Positions 1-5,552 of a stretch of DNA of 7,776 bases are shown here, piece by piece. The notes beneath the pieces are model-generated. The model was not told the DNA's origin and ran no database searches. It saw only the letters and a program-made list of their open reading frames with translations. The stretch is from UBA5941 sp021824385. Lineage in GTDB: Bacteria > Patescibacteriota > Microgenomatia > UBA8517. The position numbers and the translations under genes are program-made. Numbering within the stretch: the stretch's first letter is position 1; each line of letters opens with the position of its first letter. The stretch is taken from positions 1-7,776 of the forward strand of contig DAIEQM010000005.1 in assembly GCA_027347685.1 (NCBI GenBank), given 5' to 3'.

Positions 1-864
1 GAAAAATCGAGTGATTTTTATATAACTGCAGGACTTTTGTCAGGATATGCGACACTTCTTATTACCAATTTCTTTGGATTTTCTGTAGTTCCCACTTCAG
101 TATTATTTTATCTTTTCCCAGCAGCAGCGTTTTCACTAACAGCCCCATTCTTGGAAGAAAAAACAGTACAAAAACCGTCATCGATACAAATAATTGGTGT
201 TTCATTTGTCTCAATCGCAGCACTCTACAGCGCACTCATGCTTTTCAACTATTGGCATGCTGATTATCTGTATGCTCGTGCCACAGAGGCTCAAAACAAC
301 GAAGACTACACAAAGAGTTTGCAAGATTACCACAATGCAATTTCTCTGAGCCCTTACGAGCCAACGTATCATGCACAACTTGGAGCACTGTATGCCGACC
401 TTACCACTGCAAAAGAAGCCGATCCAGCCCTCGTTCAAACATTTACGACAGCAAGTCTGGAACAACTGGAAATCGCTCAAAAACTCTCACCTCAAAATAT
501 TCGAATATTAAAACTTGCCGCCAATTCATATGCAACTCTTGGAGACCACGACACCAAATACCTACTTACAACACTCGATCTTACCAAGCAACTCCGAATA
601 CTCGCTCCCACCGACCCTTCTGTTCTCTATCAACAGTGCTTAACATTTGCAAAACTGGGACGCTTTGAAGAAGCAATAGCTGCTGGCGAGACTTCGGTGA
701 CCATGAAACCTGACTACAAAATTGCTCACCGACTGCTGGCATTTTTATATGAACAAACTAAACAAGTAGAAAAAGCAAAGATACATCTTGAATATATTTT
801 AAAAAACATTTCTCCAGATGACGTTGCTGTGCAGAAAGAACTCCAAAGTTTAGGGAACAAATAA
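1..864 (+). CDS. O-antigen ligase/polymerase-like membrane protein with C-terminal TPR repeats (5' partial)
   Basis: The reading frame is open from base 1 (gaa aaa tcg) to TAA at 862-864, giving 287 visible residues. The true start lies upstream, so the TTG at position 37 is not taken as a start. Residues about 8-48 are hydrophobic and read like the last membrane segments of the O-antigen ligase/Wzy family (FFGFSVVPTSVLFYLFPAAA). Another membrane helix follows at about 63-83. From residue about 88 the protein is soluble and helical with TPR-like units: YLYARATEAQNNEDYTKSLQ, then about 145-175, then a clear pair around 203-270 with LGRFEEAIAAGETSV. Many bacterial O-antigen-ligase-family proteins carry such a TPR tail after the membrane domain. 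A role in polymerising or transferring surface polysaccharide is inferred from this architecture only, because the catalytic loop is outside the window. No terminator is visible before def, 36 bases downstream. Confidence 0.7.
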   Translation, partial: EKSSDFYITAGLLSGYATLLITNFFGFSVVPTSVLFYLFPAAAFSLTAPFLEEKTVQKPSSIQIIGVSFVSIAALYSALMLFNYWHADYLYARATEAQNNEDYTKSLQDYHNAISLSPYEPTYHAQLGALYADLTTAKEADPALVQTFTTASLEQLEIAQKLSPQNIRILKLAANSYATLGDHDTKYLLTTLDLTKQLRILAPTDPSVLYQQCLTFAKLGRFEEAIAAGETSVTMKPDYKIAHRLLAFLYEQTKQVEKAKIHLEYILKNISPDDVAVQKELQSLGNK

Positions 865-886
865 TGCAATTGAGTCAATAGTACGA

Positions 887-892
887 TATAAT
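887..892 (+). promoter_or_regulatory. -10 element of def, probably leaderless transcript
   Basis: A perfect TATAAT ends 8 bases before the def ATG at 901. Transcription starting 7-8 bases after the -10 would begin at about 899-901, at or just before the start codon, so the mRNA would have essentially no leader. No Shine-Dalgarno sequence precedes the ATG, which agrees. No convincing -35 is seen at 16-18 bases upstream. TTGAGT at 870-875 is too close. Confidence 0.55.
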
Positions 893-900
893 TTCGTTAT

Positions 901-1443
901 ATGATCAGAAAAATATTACAAGTCAAAGAAAAGTCGCTTCGTGAAGTTAGTAAAGCTGTTCACAAGGTGGACAAAAAAATCTTAGAGCTTATTGAAGACA
1001 TGGAAGACACGTTGGCAGCACAAAAAGATCCTGAAGGAGTGGGTCTTGCTGCTCCTCAAATTGGAAAAAATATTCGTCTGTTTCTGATGAGTTTCGAAGG
1101 AAATGACAAAGTTATAATAAATCCTGAAATAATTAAACTTGAAGAAACTCCAATAATAAAACAGAAATCAAAGAAACGACAAAAAAGTGAAAAACTTCTC
1201 GAGGGTTGTTTGTCGCTTCCTCACTATTACGGACCTCTGAAGCGGGCAAAAAAGCTTACTCTCAAATACATGGATGAAACAGGAAAGAGTGTGACTGAGG
1301 AGTTTAGCGGATTTTTGGCCCAAATCGTTCAGCATGAAATTGATCACTTAAATGGTGTTTTATTTATCGACCGAATTTTGGAGCAAAATGCCCCCCTGTA
1401 TCACTTCCATGGAGATGAATGGGAAGAAGTAGAATTAGTATAA
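901..1443 (+). CDS. def: Peptide deformylase
   Basis: The 180-aa metalloenzyme removes the N-formyl group from nascent proteins at the ribosome exit. All three family motifs are present: GVGLAAPQIG at 46-55, EGCLS at 101-105 and QHEIDHLNG at 144-152. This gives metal ligands C103, H145 and H149 and the catalytic E146. Length is normal to slightly long for a bacterial PDF. A lysine/arginine-rich insert (about residues 85-98, KQKSKKRQKSEK) lies just before the EGCLS strand, and the C-terminus after FIDRI is a short tail of about 20 residues. The start is ATG 901, supported by the conserved N-terminal helix and the closely spaced TATAAT; no ribosome binding site is seen. Its partner enzyme Fmt is encoded 990 bases downstream, separated by an inverted lipoprotein gene. 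Confidence 0.95.
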   Translation: MIRKILQVKEKSLREVSKAVHKVDKKILELIEDMEDTLAAQKDPEGVGLAAPQIGKNIRLFLMSFEGNDKVIINPEIIKLEETPIIKQKSKKRQKSEKLLEGCLSLPHYYGPLKRAKKLTLKYMDETGKSVTEEFSGFLAQIVQHEIDHLNGVLFIDRILEQNAPLYHFHGDEWEEVELV

Positions 1444-1465
1444 AAGAAGCCGGAGTTACCCGGCT
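1438..1465 (-). terminator. Terminator of the lipoprotein gene, shared with the end of def
   Basis: AGCCGG (1448-1453) pairs with CCGGCT (1460-1465) around a 6-base loop. Read on the minus strand the hairpin is followed by TTCTTTTAT, a good T tract. It overlaps the last codons and the TAA of the minus-strand lipoprotein gene. On the plus strand the trailing sequence (ATCTCTGTATTTG) is only moderately T-rich, so termination of def there is less certain. Confidence 0.7.
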
Positions 1466-2340
1466 ATCTCTGTATTTGTTACCATAACTTCATGAAATTC
1501 GTTACAGATAGTCTTCTCTGGCTCATCGAATTCCTTGCACGTGTTTTCGTAACTCGCCCGACGTCCCACATACCCCCAAAAATAGGCGTCATTCATCCAC
1601 GTATTTCCGCCATGTTCAGCACCAGCAGCATGAGATAATTCATGTACGATGACTTCAACATTTTCTCCCAGTTGGGTAATATCCGGGAGAGCCCACGCCA
1701 CAATTGCCCTAACCCCAGGTTGATCCGAGGTTTTTTTTGCCAAAAGATTACATGAATCACTCGATAATACGGCAAGACCTTCTACTCCCCCTGCTCTATC
1801 ATCTATGTCGGGGAAAACTCGGAATAATTCCCGTTGGTCACTGGTAATTTCGACATATAGTTTTTTCGCCTGTTTATCTGTTTGATAGTGTTTCAGAATC
1901 ACCTGATACAGTTGGGGTATTTTTTCGGGAGTAATATATCCTCGACCCCACTCAAACAGTCCTTTTACAAAAATCTCTGGTGAATCAGATACTTTAGTAA
2001 AACAGTTCGATGAACTGGTCATCTCTGTAGAACAAGGCGTCTTTTGAACAACCCAATTCGCTATATAACCATCTGCACTTCCCACCTGTACCTGATACCA
2101 TTGTCCAGTCGTTGAAACAACAGGCTTCAGTTCTTCTGCTTTTAAAATCCCCACAATACCAGACGTCACACTGGCAGCTTTTCGGATATTTACACTTTCA
2201 GAAGTCAAAGTGGTAATACACAAACTACTTGCTTGCGGCTGGGGTGTTTTTGGCGTTTCAGGTGTTTGTACCGGATTTTGGTCTGGACTTACTGAACACG
2301 CACCTATCAATAAAAGTATAATGAGCAACCAATATTTCAC
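1456..2340 (-). CDS. SH3b-domain lipoprotein with metzincin-like zinc-protease motif
   Basis: The 294-aa protein begins with a short type II signal peptide ending in the lipobox LIGAC, so C15 would be lipidated and the protein anchored outside the cytoplasmic membrane. A Pro/Thr/Gln-rich linker (about 19-38) leads to a bacterial SH3 domain at about 42-98 (VNIRKAASVTSGIVGIL, then WYQVQVGSADGYIANWV), a fold usually used to bind cell-wall peptides or ligands. The C-terminal part carries HELSHAAGAEH at 233-243, an exact HEXXHXXGXXH motif: zinc ligands H233, H237 and H243, catalytic base E234. A Met nearby (WMND, 248-251) could be the Met-turn but is closer than usual. Several cysteines suggest disulfides. 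A secreted or surface metallopeptidase is inferred; I do not recognise the subfamily or substrate. The ATG at 2340 is preceded by a full consensus ribosome binding site. Confidence 0.85.
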   Translation of the reverse strand: MKYWLLIILLLIGACSVSPDQNPVQTPETPKTPQPQASSLCITTLTSESVNIRKAASVTSGIVGILKAEELKPVVSTTGQWYQVQVGSADGYIANWVVQKTPCSTEMTSSSNCFTKVSDSPEIFVKGLFEWGRGYITPEKIPQLYQVILKHYQTDKQAKKLYVEITSDQRELFRVFPDIDDRAGGVEGLAVLSSDSCNLLAKKTSDQPGVRAIVAWALPDITQLGENVEVIVHELSHAAGAEHGGNTWMNDAYFWGYVGRRASYENTCKEFDEPEKTICNEFHEVMVTNTEIAG

Positions 2341-2344
2341 GAAT

Positions 2345-2359
2345 ACCTCCTTCGAAGGA
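2345..2359 (-). promoter_or_regulatory. Consensus Shine-Dalgarno inside a palindrome
   Basis: On the minus strand AAGGAGGT (2352-2345) lies 4 bases before the ATG of the lipoprotein gene, a perfect anti-16S match that fixes the start. The SD overlaps the 12-base palindrome TCCTTCGAAGGA (2348-2359). In RNA this could fold to a 4-bp stem with a TCGA loop and partly mask the site. Confidence 0.75.
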
Positions 2360-2374
2360 TTTCTGAACTGTGAA

Positions 2375-2402
2375 ATTATAGCAAAAGTGCCCTTATTTTC
2401 AA
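2375..2402 (-). promoter_or_regulatory. Promoter of the lipoprotein gene
   Basis: On the minus strand TTGAAA (2402-2397), a 16-base spacer and a perfect TATAAT (2380-2375) form a near-consensus sigma-70-type promoter. Start of transcription is expected near 2368, giving a leader of about 28 bases that contains the ribosome binding site. It lies in the same 92-base intergenic region as the divergent fmt promoter. Confidence 0.7.
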
Positions 2403-2417
2403 TTTATTTTGGTATTC

Positions 2418-2426
2418 TGGTACAAT
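2418..2426 (+). promoter_or_regulatory. Extended -10 promoter of fmt, probably leaderless
   Basis: TGG-TACAAT (2418-2426) is an extended -10 (TGn) element. The expected transcription start at 2432-2433 coincides with the ATG at 2433, so the fmt transcript should be leaderless. The -35 region (TTCAAT, 2398-2403) is weak, as is common with extended -10 promoters. Confidence 0.55.
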
Positions 2427-2432
2427 CAACAG

Positions 2433-3359
2433 ATGAAAATAATTTTCTTTGGGACACCCGAATATGTCGTCCCCATTCTAGAAGGGCTTCACAAAGCGTA
2501 TAACCGTGGAAAAACAGAAAAAGAGCTCATTGGAGTTCTTACTCAATCGCCAAAACCATCTGGACGAGAACACCAAGTTGAGTTTTCAGCAGTCGATACA
2601 TTTGCGCATGCACACAAAATCGATATTTACTTTGATGCCGACAAGCTTCCGGATGCTGATCTCGCCATTTGTGCCGCATATGGAAAAATTATTCCGCAAA
2701 ACGTGATTGAGAAATTTCCATTGGGGATACTCAATATTCACCCTTCCCTCCTTCCTCAGTTCAGAGGCGCATCCCCGATTCAGGCAACAATTTTAGAGGG
2801 TCTACAAACAACAGGGGTAACCATTATCAAAATGGATGCAGAGCTCGATCACGGACCGATTGTTTCATCGTTTAAATCAGAAGTACTCGAGACAGATACC
2901 AATGAAACACTTCGGGATCGGTTGTTTCAAGAAAGTGTGGAGTTTTTGTTGGAACTTTTGCCCCACTATATTGCTGGAAAAATAAATCTGAAAGAGCAAG
3001 ATCACTCAAAGGCGTCATACACAAAACCAACTCTCAAAGAAGACGGCTATATTCCGGGCGAGTATCTTACTGCTGTAACACAGGGAGTTATGGTACAGAG
3101 CGATTGGCCTATCCGGTTTATAAAAGACTTCACTCTTGTCGTGAATCCTCATACCATCGATCGATATATTCGAGCGCTCGCCCCTTGGCCAGGAACATTT
3201 ACCTTTGTCACCATCAATAATGAGAAAAAGCGATTAAAAATTTTGAAAAGTCATATTGAGGAAGAAAAACTTATGCTCGATGAAGTGCAGCTCGAAGGGA
3301 AAAACCCCGTGACTTTTGAGCAATTTAAGTCAGGGTACCCCTCGTTCGCCTTTGCGTAA
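2433..3359 (+). CDS. fmt: Methionyl-tRNA formyltransferase
   Basis: The enzyme transfers a formyl group from 10-formyl-tetrahydrofolate to Met-tRNAi, making the initiator fMet-tRNA. The 308-aa length is normal for the family. The N-terminus MKIIFFGTPEYVVP is the usual first strand and loop. The catalytic signature NIHPSLLPQFRGASPIQ gives N101 and H103, and D139 lies in MDAELDHGPI. The 36-residue H-to-D spacing equals that of the E. coli enzyme. The OB-fold-like C-terminal domain (about 205-308) includes IRALAPWPGTF. The start at 2433 is preferred over an in-frame GTG-type start 8 codons earlier, because those extra residues do not match the family and the -10 element lies between the two. Translation would then be SD-independent. 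The TAA lies inside the opposing terminator shared with the next gene. Confidence 0.95.
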   Translation: MKIIFFGTPEYVVPILEGLHKAYNRGKTEKELIGVLTQSPKPSGREHQVEFSAVDTFAHAHKIDIYFDADKLPDADLAICAAYGKIIPQNVIEKFPLGILNIHPSLLPQFRGASPIQATILEGLQTTGVTIIKMDAELDHGPIVSSFKSEVLETDTNETLRDRLFQESVEFLLELLPHYIAGKINLKEQDHSKASYTKPTLKEDGYIPGEYLTAVTQGVMVQSDWPIRFIKDFTLVVNPHTIDRYIRALAPWPGTFTFVTINNEKKRLKILKSHIEEEKLMLDEVQLEGKNPVTFEQFKSGYPSFAFA

Positions 3360-3387
3360 AAAAACCTCCGCAAACATGCCGGAGGTT
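3358..3387 (-). terminator. Convergent terminator between the 248-aa gene and fmt
   Basis: AACCTCCG (3363-3370) pairs perfectly with CGGAGGTT (3380-3387) over a 9-base loop. On the minus strand it is followed by a run of T (7 A on the plus strand, 3358-3364), making a strong terminator for the 3401-4147 gene. On the plus strand the tail is TACTAAAT, so it may also stop fmt transcripts less efficiently. Confidence 0.8.
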
Positions 3388-3400
3388 ACTAAATCATGAG

Positions 3401-4147
3401 TTAGAACGGAACATTCAGCCTATTTAGGTCTGAAACATTCACTTTTGCGAACCGTCTCCACACTGCAAATACAATCAGCTGAACAAAAAGCGCTACATGT
3501 TTTGTTCGCTGTTTCACATACATATCAGAAACGGCTTGACTCGGACGCAATACCACGCAGTTCTTGTAGTACTCCAAAGCAGACTGCTTGACTACTCCAG
3601 ATGTGGTGAAATATGCCGAAAGCGCAACGGCTGCCGCTCGCTCCACATTTCCTATTGAAAGGGCAAAACCGATTGCTCGCTCCATAGCATGATGAAGCAC
3701 ACGCAATTCTCCGGCCCTTGGATCGAGCATATACCTCACCTGCTGCTCTTCAAACTTCAACAGGTAGTAGCAGTCGGGTGCCATAACACTTTCCGGGAAA
3801 TGTTTAAAAATGCGCTGTACGAACAGCTGATACACTGAAAAATCGCCGGTTAATCGAGACATCAGTACATAATACTGGCTGATATCTCTGAGCATCTCAG
3901 GCCAAAAGTCGTACGATTGGCCGTGGTCACCAAATTTGTGAGACTGTGCAGTTGCAATCGCGATTTCATCCAAATACATGGTTACGAGAAACTCGTGCAT
4001 CGATCGCAGTTGTACAATCAAGCTCCCGGGCCGAAAAGCACGACGGGCTTCATGCATTTTATCTTCAAAAGTTACCCGTAGGTTCATCAGGAAGTCAATT
4101 TGCTCCTGTTGACTCGCATTTTTCAGCCAATTGAGTTGTGATACCAC
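3401..4147 (-). CDS. Uncharacterised helical protein, 248 aa
   Basis: I do not recognise this protein. It is predicted mainly alpha-helical and soluble, with many aromatic and Gln/Glu/Arg residues (for example YYLLKFEEQQVRYML). It has no signal peptide. One fairly hydrophobic stretch near the C-terminus (about 220-232, HVALFVQLIVFAVW) could be a membrane helix or a buried core helix. The ORF can be read from a TTG at 4177. I chose GTG at 4147 because AGAGGAG (4161-4155) lies 7 bases before it, a strong ribosome binding site that would otherwise sit inside the coding region. Repeated helix-turn-helix-like pairs (ALEYYKNCVVLRPSQAV) recall TPR-type folds, but this is only an impression. It has its own promoter just upstream and a strong terminator downstream, so it is probably monocistronic. 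Confidence 0.75.
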   Translation of the reverse strand: MVSQLNWLKNASQQEQIDFLMNLRVTFEDKMHEARRAFRPGSLIVQLRSMHEFLVTMYLDEIAIATAQSHKFGDHGQSYDFWPEMLRDISQYYVLMSRLTGDFSVYQLFVQRIFKHFPESVMAPDCYYLLKFEEQQVRYMLDPRAGELRVLHHAMERAIGFALSIGNVERAAAVALSAYFTTSGVVKQSALEYYKNCVVLRPSQAVSDMYVKQRTKHVALFVQLIVFAVWRRFAKVNVSDLNRLNVPF

Positions 4148-4191
4148 AATAACGCTCCTCTGTTTAGAAACACACAAATTACGAGTAGATT

Positions 4192-4220
4192 AGTATAGGA
4201 TATTAGAAGAAGTTATGCAA
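4192..4220 (-). promoter_or_regulatory. Promoter of the 248-aa gene
   Basis: On the minus strand TTGCAT (4220-4215), a 17-base spacer and TATACT (4197-4192) form a plausible promoter. The -35 falls on the last codons and stop of rpmB. The start near 4185 leaves a leader of about 38 bases containing the AGAGGAG ribosome binding site. Confidence 0.5.
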
Positions 4221-4446
4221 AAGATTGATTTGCATCGAAGTTCAGGCGTTTGATGCATTTTGCGCACAATGTGACATGTTTTTCGCGTCCATCCTCTTCA
4301 ACTGAGTATGGTTGCAAATTGGCTTTGAAAACACGATGAGTTACAGCAGCTCTATGAAGCCACCGTTTTCCAGCAACACCTCGCCTGTGCATTTGAGATC
4401 TGCCCATTTTGCTGCGTTTTTCACAGCTGTAACATTCGCGTGCCAT
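4213..4446 (-). CDS. rpmB: 50S ribosomal protein L28
   Basis: The 77-aa basic protein matches L28 of the large ribosomal subunit. It has the N-terminal MARECYSC pattern, the KRWLHR segment, the FKANLQPYSV strand that corresponds to the PNLQ-V region of the family, and CAKCIKRL at the end. Cys5, Cys8, Cys61 and Cys64 form two CXXC pairs, so this is the zinc-binding (C+) form. The length is within the family range. No Shine-Dalgarno sequence precedes ATG 4446. The leader expected from the divergent -10 element is only about 5 bases, suggesting near-leaderless translation. The next gene on the same strand starts 66 bases downstream with its own promoter, and no terminator is seen between them. 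Confidence 0.85.
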   Translation of the reverse strand: MARECYSCEKRSKMGRSQMHRRGVAGKRWLHRAAVTHRVFKANLQPYSVEEDGREKHVTLCAKCIKRLNFDANQSFA

Positions 4447-4456
4447 ATGTACGTGG

Positions 4457-4486
4457 TATTATAATATGATTCAAACAAATTAACAA
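4457..4486. promoter_or_regulatory. Overlapping divergent promoters of rpmB and the M50 protease
   Basis: The 10-base palindrome TATTATAATA (4457-4466) carries TATAAT on both strands (plus 4460-4465, minus 4463-4458). On the minus strand TTGTTA (4486-4481) lies 17 bases upstream as a good -35 for rpmB. The plus-strand -35 is weak. The two -10 boxes overlap physically, so polymerase binding in the two directions should be mutually exclusive. The minus -35 also overlaps the start codon region of the protease gene. Confidence 0.6.
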
Positions 4487-5133
4487 TGCTTGGTACACTT
4501 TTCCAAAATCCACTCGTATTCCTCTTATCAGCTGTAGCACTCCTCGTGGCTATTACCATTCATGAGTTTGCCCATGCATATGCAGCAGATAAGCTGGGAG
4601 ACCCCACCCCGCGACTTATGGGGCGTCTAACACTCAATCCATTGGCCCATCTTGATCCCATTGGAACAATACTGTTGGTCTTTATTGGTTTTGGCTGGGG
4701 AAAGCCAGTCATGTTTGACGCATACAATCTCAAAAACCCTCGTCGCGATGCCGCAATTATTGCATTAGCAGGGCCGTTCTCCAATCTCCTTTTGGCCAGT
4801 GTATTTTCCATAATATTGCGTGTTTGGTCGAGCCCTCTCTCATCTCTTTCTCTCTATTCGCCTATTTTAACGCCATTTATTTATTACAATATACTTCTAG
4901 CAGTGTTCAATCTTATTCCGATTCATCCCCTAGATGGCGGAAAAATTCTCGTCGGGTTATTGCCTTCAGATATTGGCCACACACTCGACCGATTTATGCA
5001 GCGGTATGGTCTCTGGGTGCTGCTTCTGCTTATTTTCCCGGTATTTGGTGGAGTAAGTATAATAAACTCCATTATTTCACCGGTTATAAGTGTTCTGATA
5101 CATATCTATGTGCCGAGCGGCCAGTTTATCTAA
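4486..5133 (+). CDS. Site-2 protease family membrane metalloprotease (peptidase M50)
   Basis: The 215-aa polytopic membrane protein has the two intramembrane zinc motifs of the M50/S2P family. These are HEFAH at 26-30 (ligands H26 and H30, catalytic E27) inside the first hydrophobic helix, and HPLDGGKIL around D150, the third ligand, within NLIPIHPLDGG. Between them are the typical RLTLNPLAHLDPIGTI and LAGPFSNLLLA segments, and at least one further TM helix follows (about 172-205). This matches the short Rip-like or YwhC/SpoIVFB-type proteins without a PDZ domain that are widespread in small genomes; substrates are unknown. A conserved NP-to-HP change in the D-containing loop is tolerated in the family. 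The start is ATG 4486 because the N-terminus fits. No ribosome binding site is seen, and the leader from the -10 at 4460 would be about 13 bases. Confidence 0.9.
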   Translation: MLGTLFQNPLVFLLSAVALLVAITIHEFAHAYAADKLGDPTPRLMGRLTLNPLAHLDPIGTILLVFIGFGWGKPVMFDAYNLKNPRRDAAIIALAGPFSNLLLASVFSIILRVWSSPLSSLSLYSPILTPFIYYNILLAVFNLIPIHPLDGGKILVGLLPSDIGHTLDRFMQRYGLWVLLLLIFPVFGGVSIINSIISPVISVLIHIYVPSGQFI

Positions 5134-5161
5134 AATTTCTCAGCATTTTCTTTACTTTAAT

Positions 5162-5170
5162 TGATATAAT
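5162..5170 (+). promoter_or_regulatory. Extended -10 promoter of the structured RNA
   Basis: TGA-TATAAT (5162-5170) is an extended -10 with perfect core. Expected start is about 5176-5178, exactly where the closing helix of the RNA begins (CCCTGCAA from 5178). No clear -35 is seen. Confidence 0.6.
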
Positions 5171-5176
5171 GTAATT

Positions 5177-5410
5177 ACCCTGCAAGGGGTTCAGCGGAAG
5201 TTATATAAAACTTTTTCTTAACACTTTTTATATTGGGAATCGACCGTATAGGGTCGGTGAATTTAAGAAATTAAGTTCGGGCACGTTCGATGCAGAAGTC
5301 TCAGCCTAAAAACTGACTGCAAAGGCAGCCAGACCACCTGTTCTGTACAGGAAAAAGTTTGTTAACTTTTGTTTCCCTATTGCAGGGCCTTAAGGCCTCT
5401 TTATTCTTTT
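5177..5410 (+). ncRNA. Structured non-coding RNA of unknown family (6S-like candidate)
   Basis: A promoter and a terminator bracket about 210-230 bases with no credible ORF. The ends pair: CCCTGCAA (5178-5185) with TTGCAGGG (5380-5387), extended by GGGG (5186-5189) with CCCT (5375-5378). Inside, several hairpins can be drawn. GAAGTT/AACTTT lies at 5197-5214. TTTCTTAA (5214-5221) pairs with TTAAGAAA (5263-5270), enclosing ATCGACC (5239-5245) with GGTCGGT (5252-5258). CCTGT/ACAGG lies at 5337-5351 and AAAAGTT/AACTTTT at 5353-5370. The closed ends, size and promoter recall 6S RNA, and GCCTAAAAACTG at 5304-5315 resembles a segment I remember from enterobacterial 6S. The many short hairpins do not fit the usual 6S rod. 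I see none of the signatures of tmRNA, RNase P or SRP RNA. Confidence 0.6.
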
Positions 5411-5411
5411 T
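5385..5411 (+). terminator. Terminator of the structured RNA
   Basis: GGGCC (5385-5389, after a G-U closure) folds with GGCCT (5394-5398) over a TTAA loop and is followed by CTTTATTCTTTTT. Its 5' arm reuses the GGG of the 3' closing strand of the RNA, so the terminator hairpin and the closing helix compete for these bases. Confidence 0.6.
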
Positions 5412-5423
5412 ACCTCAGTTCTT

Positions 5424-5432
5424 TGGTATAAT
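5424..5432 (+). promoter_or_regulatory. Extended -10 promoter of the tRNA unit
   Basis: TGG-TATAAT (5424-5432) is an extended -10 element. Transcription would start near 5439 and run through the two tRNA-half repeats into tRNA-Thr and perhaps tRNA-Tyr. TTCTTT, about 17-18 bases upstream, is a poor -35 and overlaps the T tail of the preceding terminator. Confidence 0.55.
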
Positions 5433-5450
5433 TCCCATACGTCATAAAAA

Positions 5451-5552
5451 CCGTCGTAGCTGACGCGGTGAACAAGTTCCCGCTTCGCTACTAAAACAAG
5501 CCGTCGTAGCTCAGCGGTAAGGGAAACCTTTCCTCTTCGCTACTAAAACAAG
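5451..5552 (+). repeat. Two tandem truncated tRNA 5'-half repeats ahead of tRNA-Thr
   Basis: Two units of 50 and 52 bases start at 5451 and 5501. Each begins with CCGTCGTAGCT, the same bases as positions 2-12 of the intact tRNA-Thr that follows. Unit 2 is identical to the tRNA through CTCAGCGGTA; unit 1 has TGACGCGGTG instead. Both end with the identical 18 bases CTTCGCTACTAAAACAAG (5483-5500 and 5535-5552). Each unit folds with a GTAGC/GCTAC outer stem. The inner hairpins differ in sequence but keep pairing: GCGG/CCGC plus GAA/TTC in unit 1, and a GAAA-capped AAGG/CCTT stem in unit 2. Neither has an anticodon or T arm, so they are not functional tRNAs. Partial tRNA duplications or a structured leader are both possible. 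Confidence 0.8.

Noticed and set aside
37..39. TTG at 37 as the start of the first gene
   Set aside because: The frame is open to the window edge and the upstream residues continue the same hydrophobic segment, so the gene is 5' truncated.
2409..2432. Upstream GTG-type start of fmt adding eight residues
   Set aside because: The added residues do not belong to the conserved Fmt N-terminus, and the -10 element would lie inside the coding region.
4148..4177. TTG start of the minus-strand unknown gene at 4177
   Set aside because: AGAGGAG lies within that extension, 7 bases before GTG 4147, which marks 4147 as the better start.
4341..4559. 72-aa minus-strand ORF across rpmB and the M50 gene start
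   Set aside because: It lies in another frame over two well-supported genes and over the divergent promoter. It shows no family motif.
5177..5410. tmRNA, RNase P RNA or SRP RNA
   Set aside because: There is no tRNA-like CCA end or tag frame, no GAAAGTCCGGGC-type core of RNase P, and no GGAAGGAGCAGCC-type SRP loop. The GGCAGCC at 5324-5330 is too short to count.
5451..5552. Two extra tRNA genes or a CRISPR-like array
   Set aside because: The units have no anticodon or T arm. With only two copies of 50-52 bases that share tRNA sequence, they are not CRISPR repeats with spacers.
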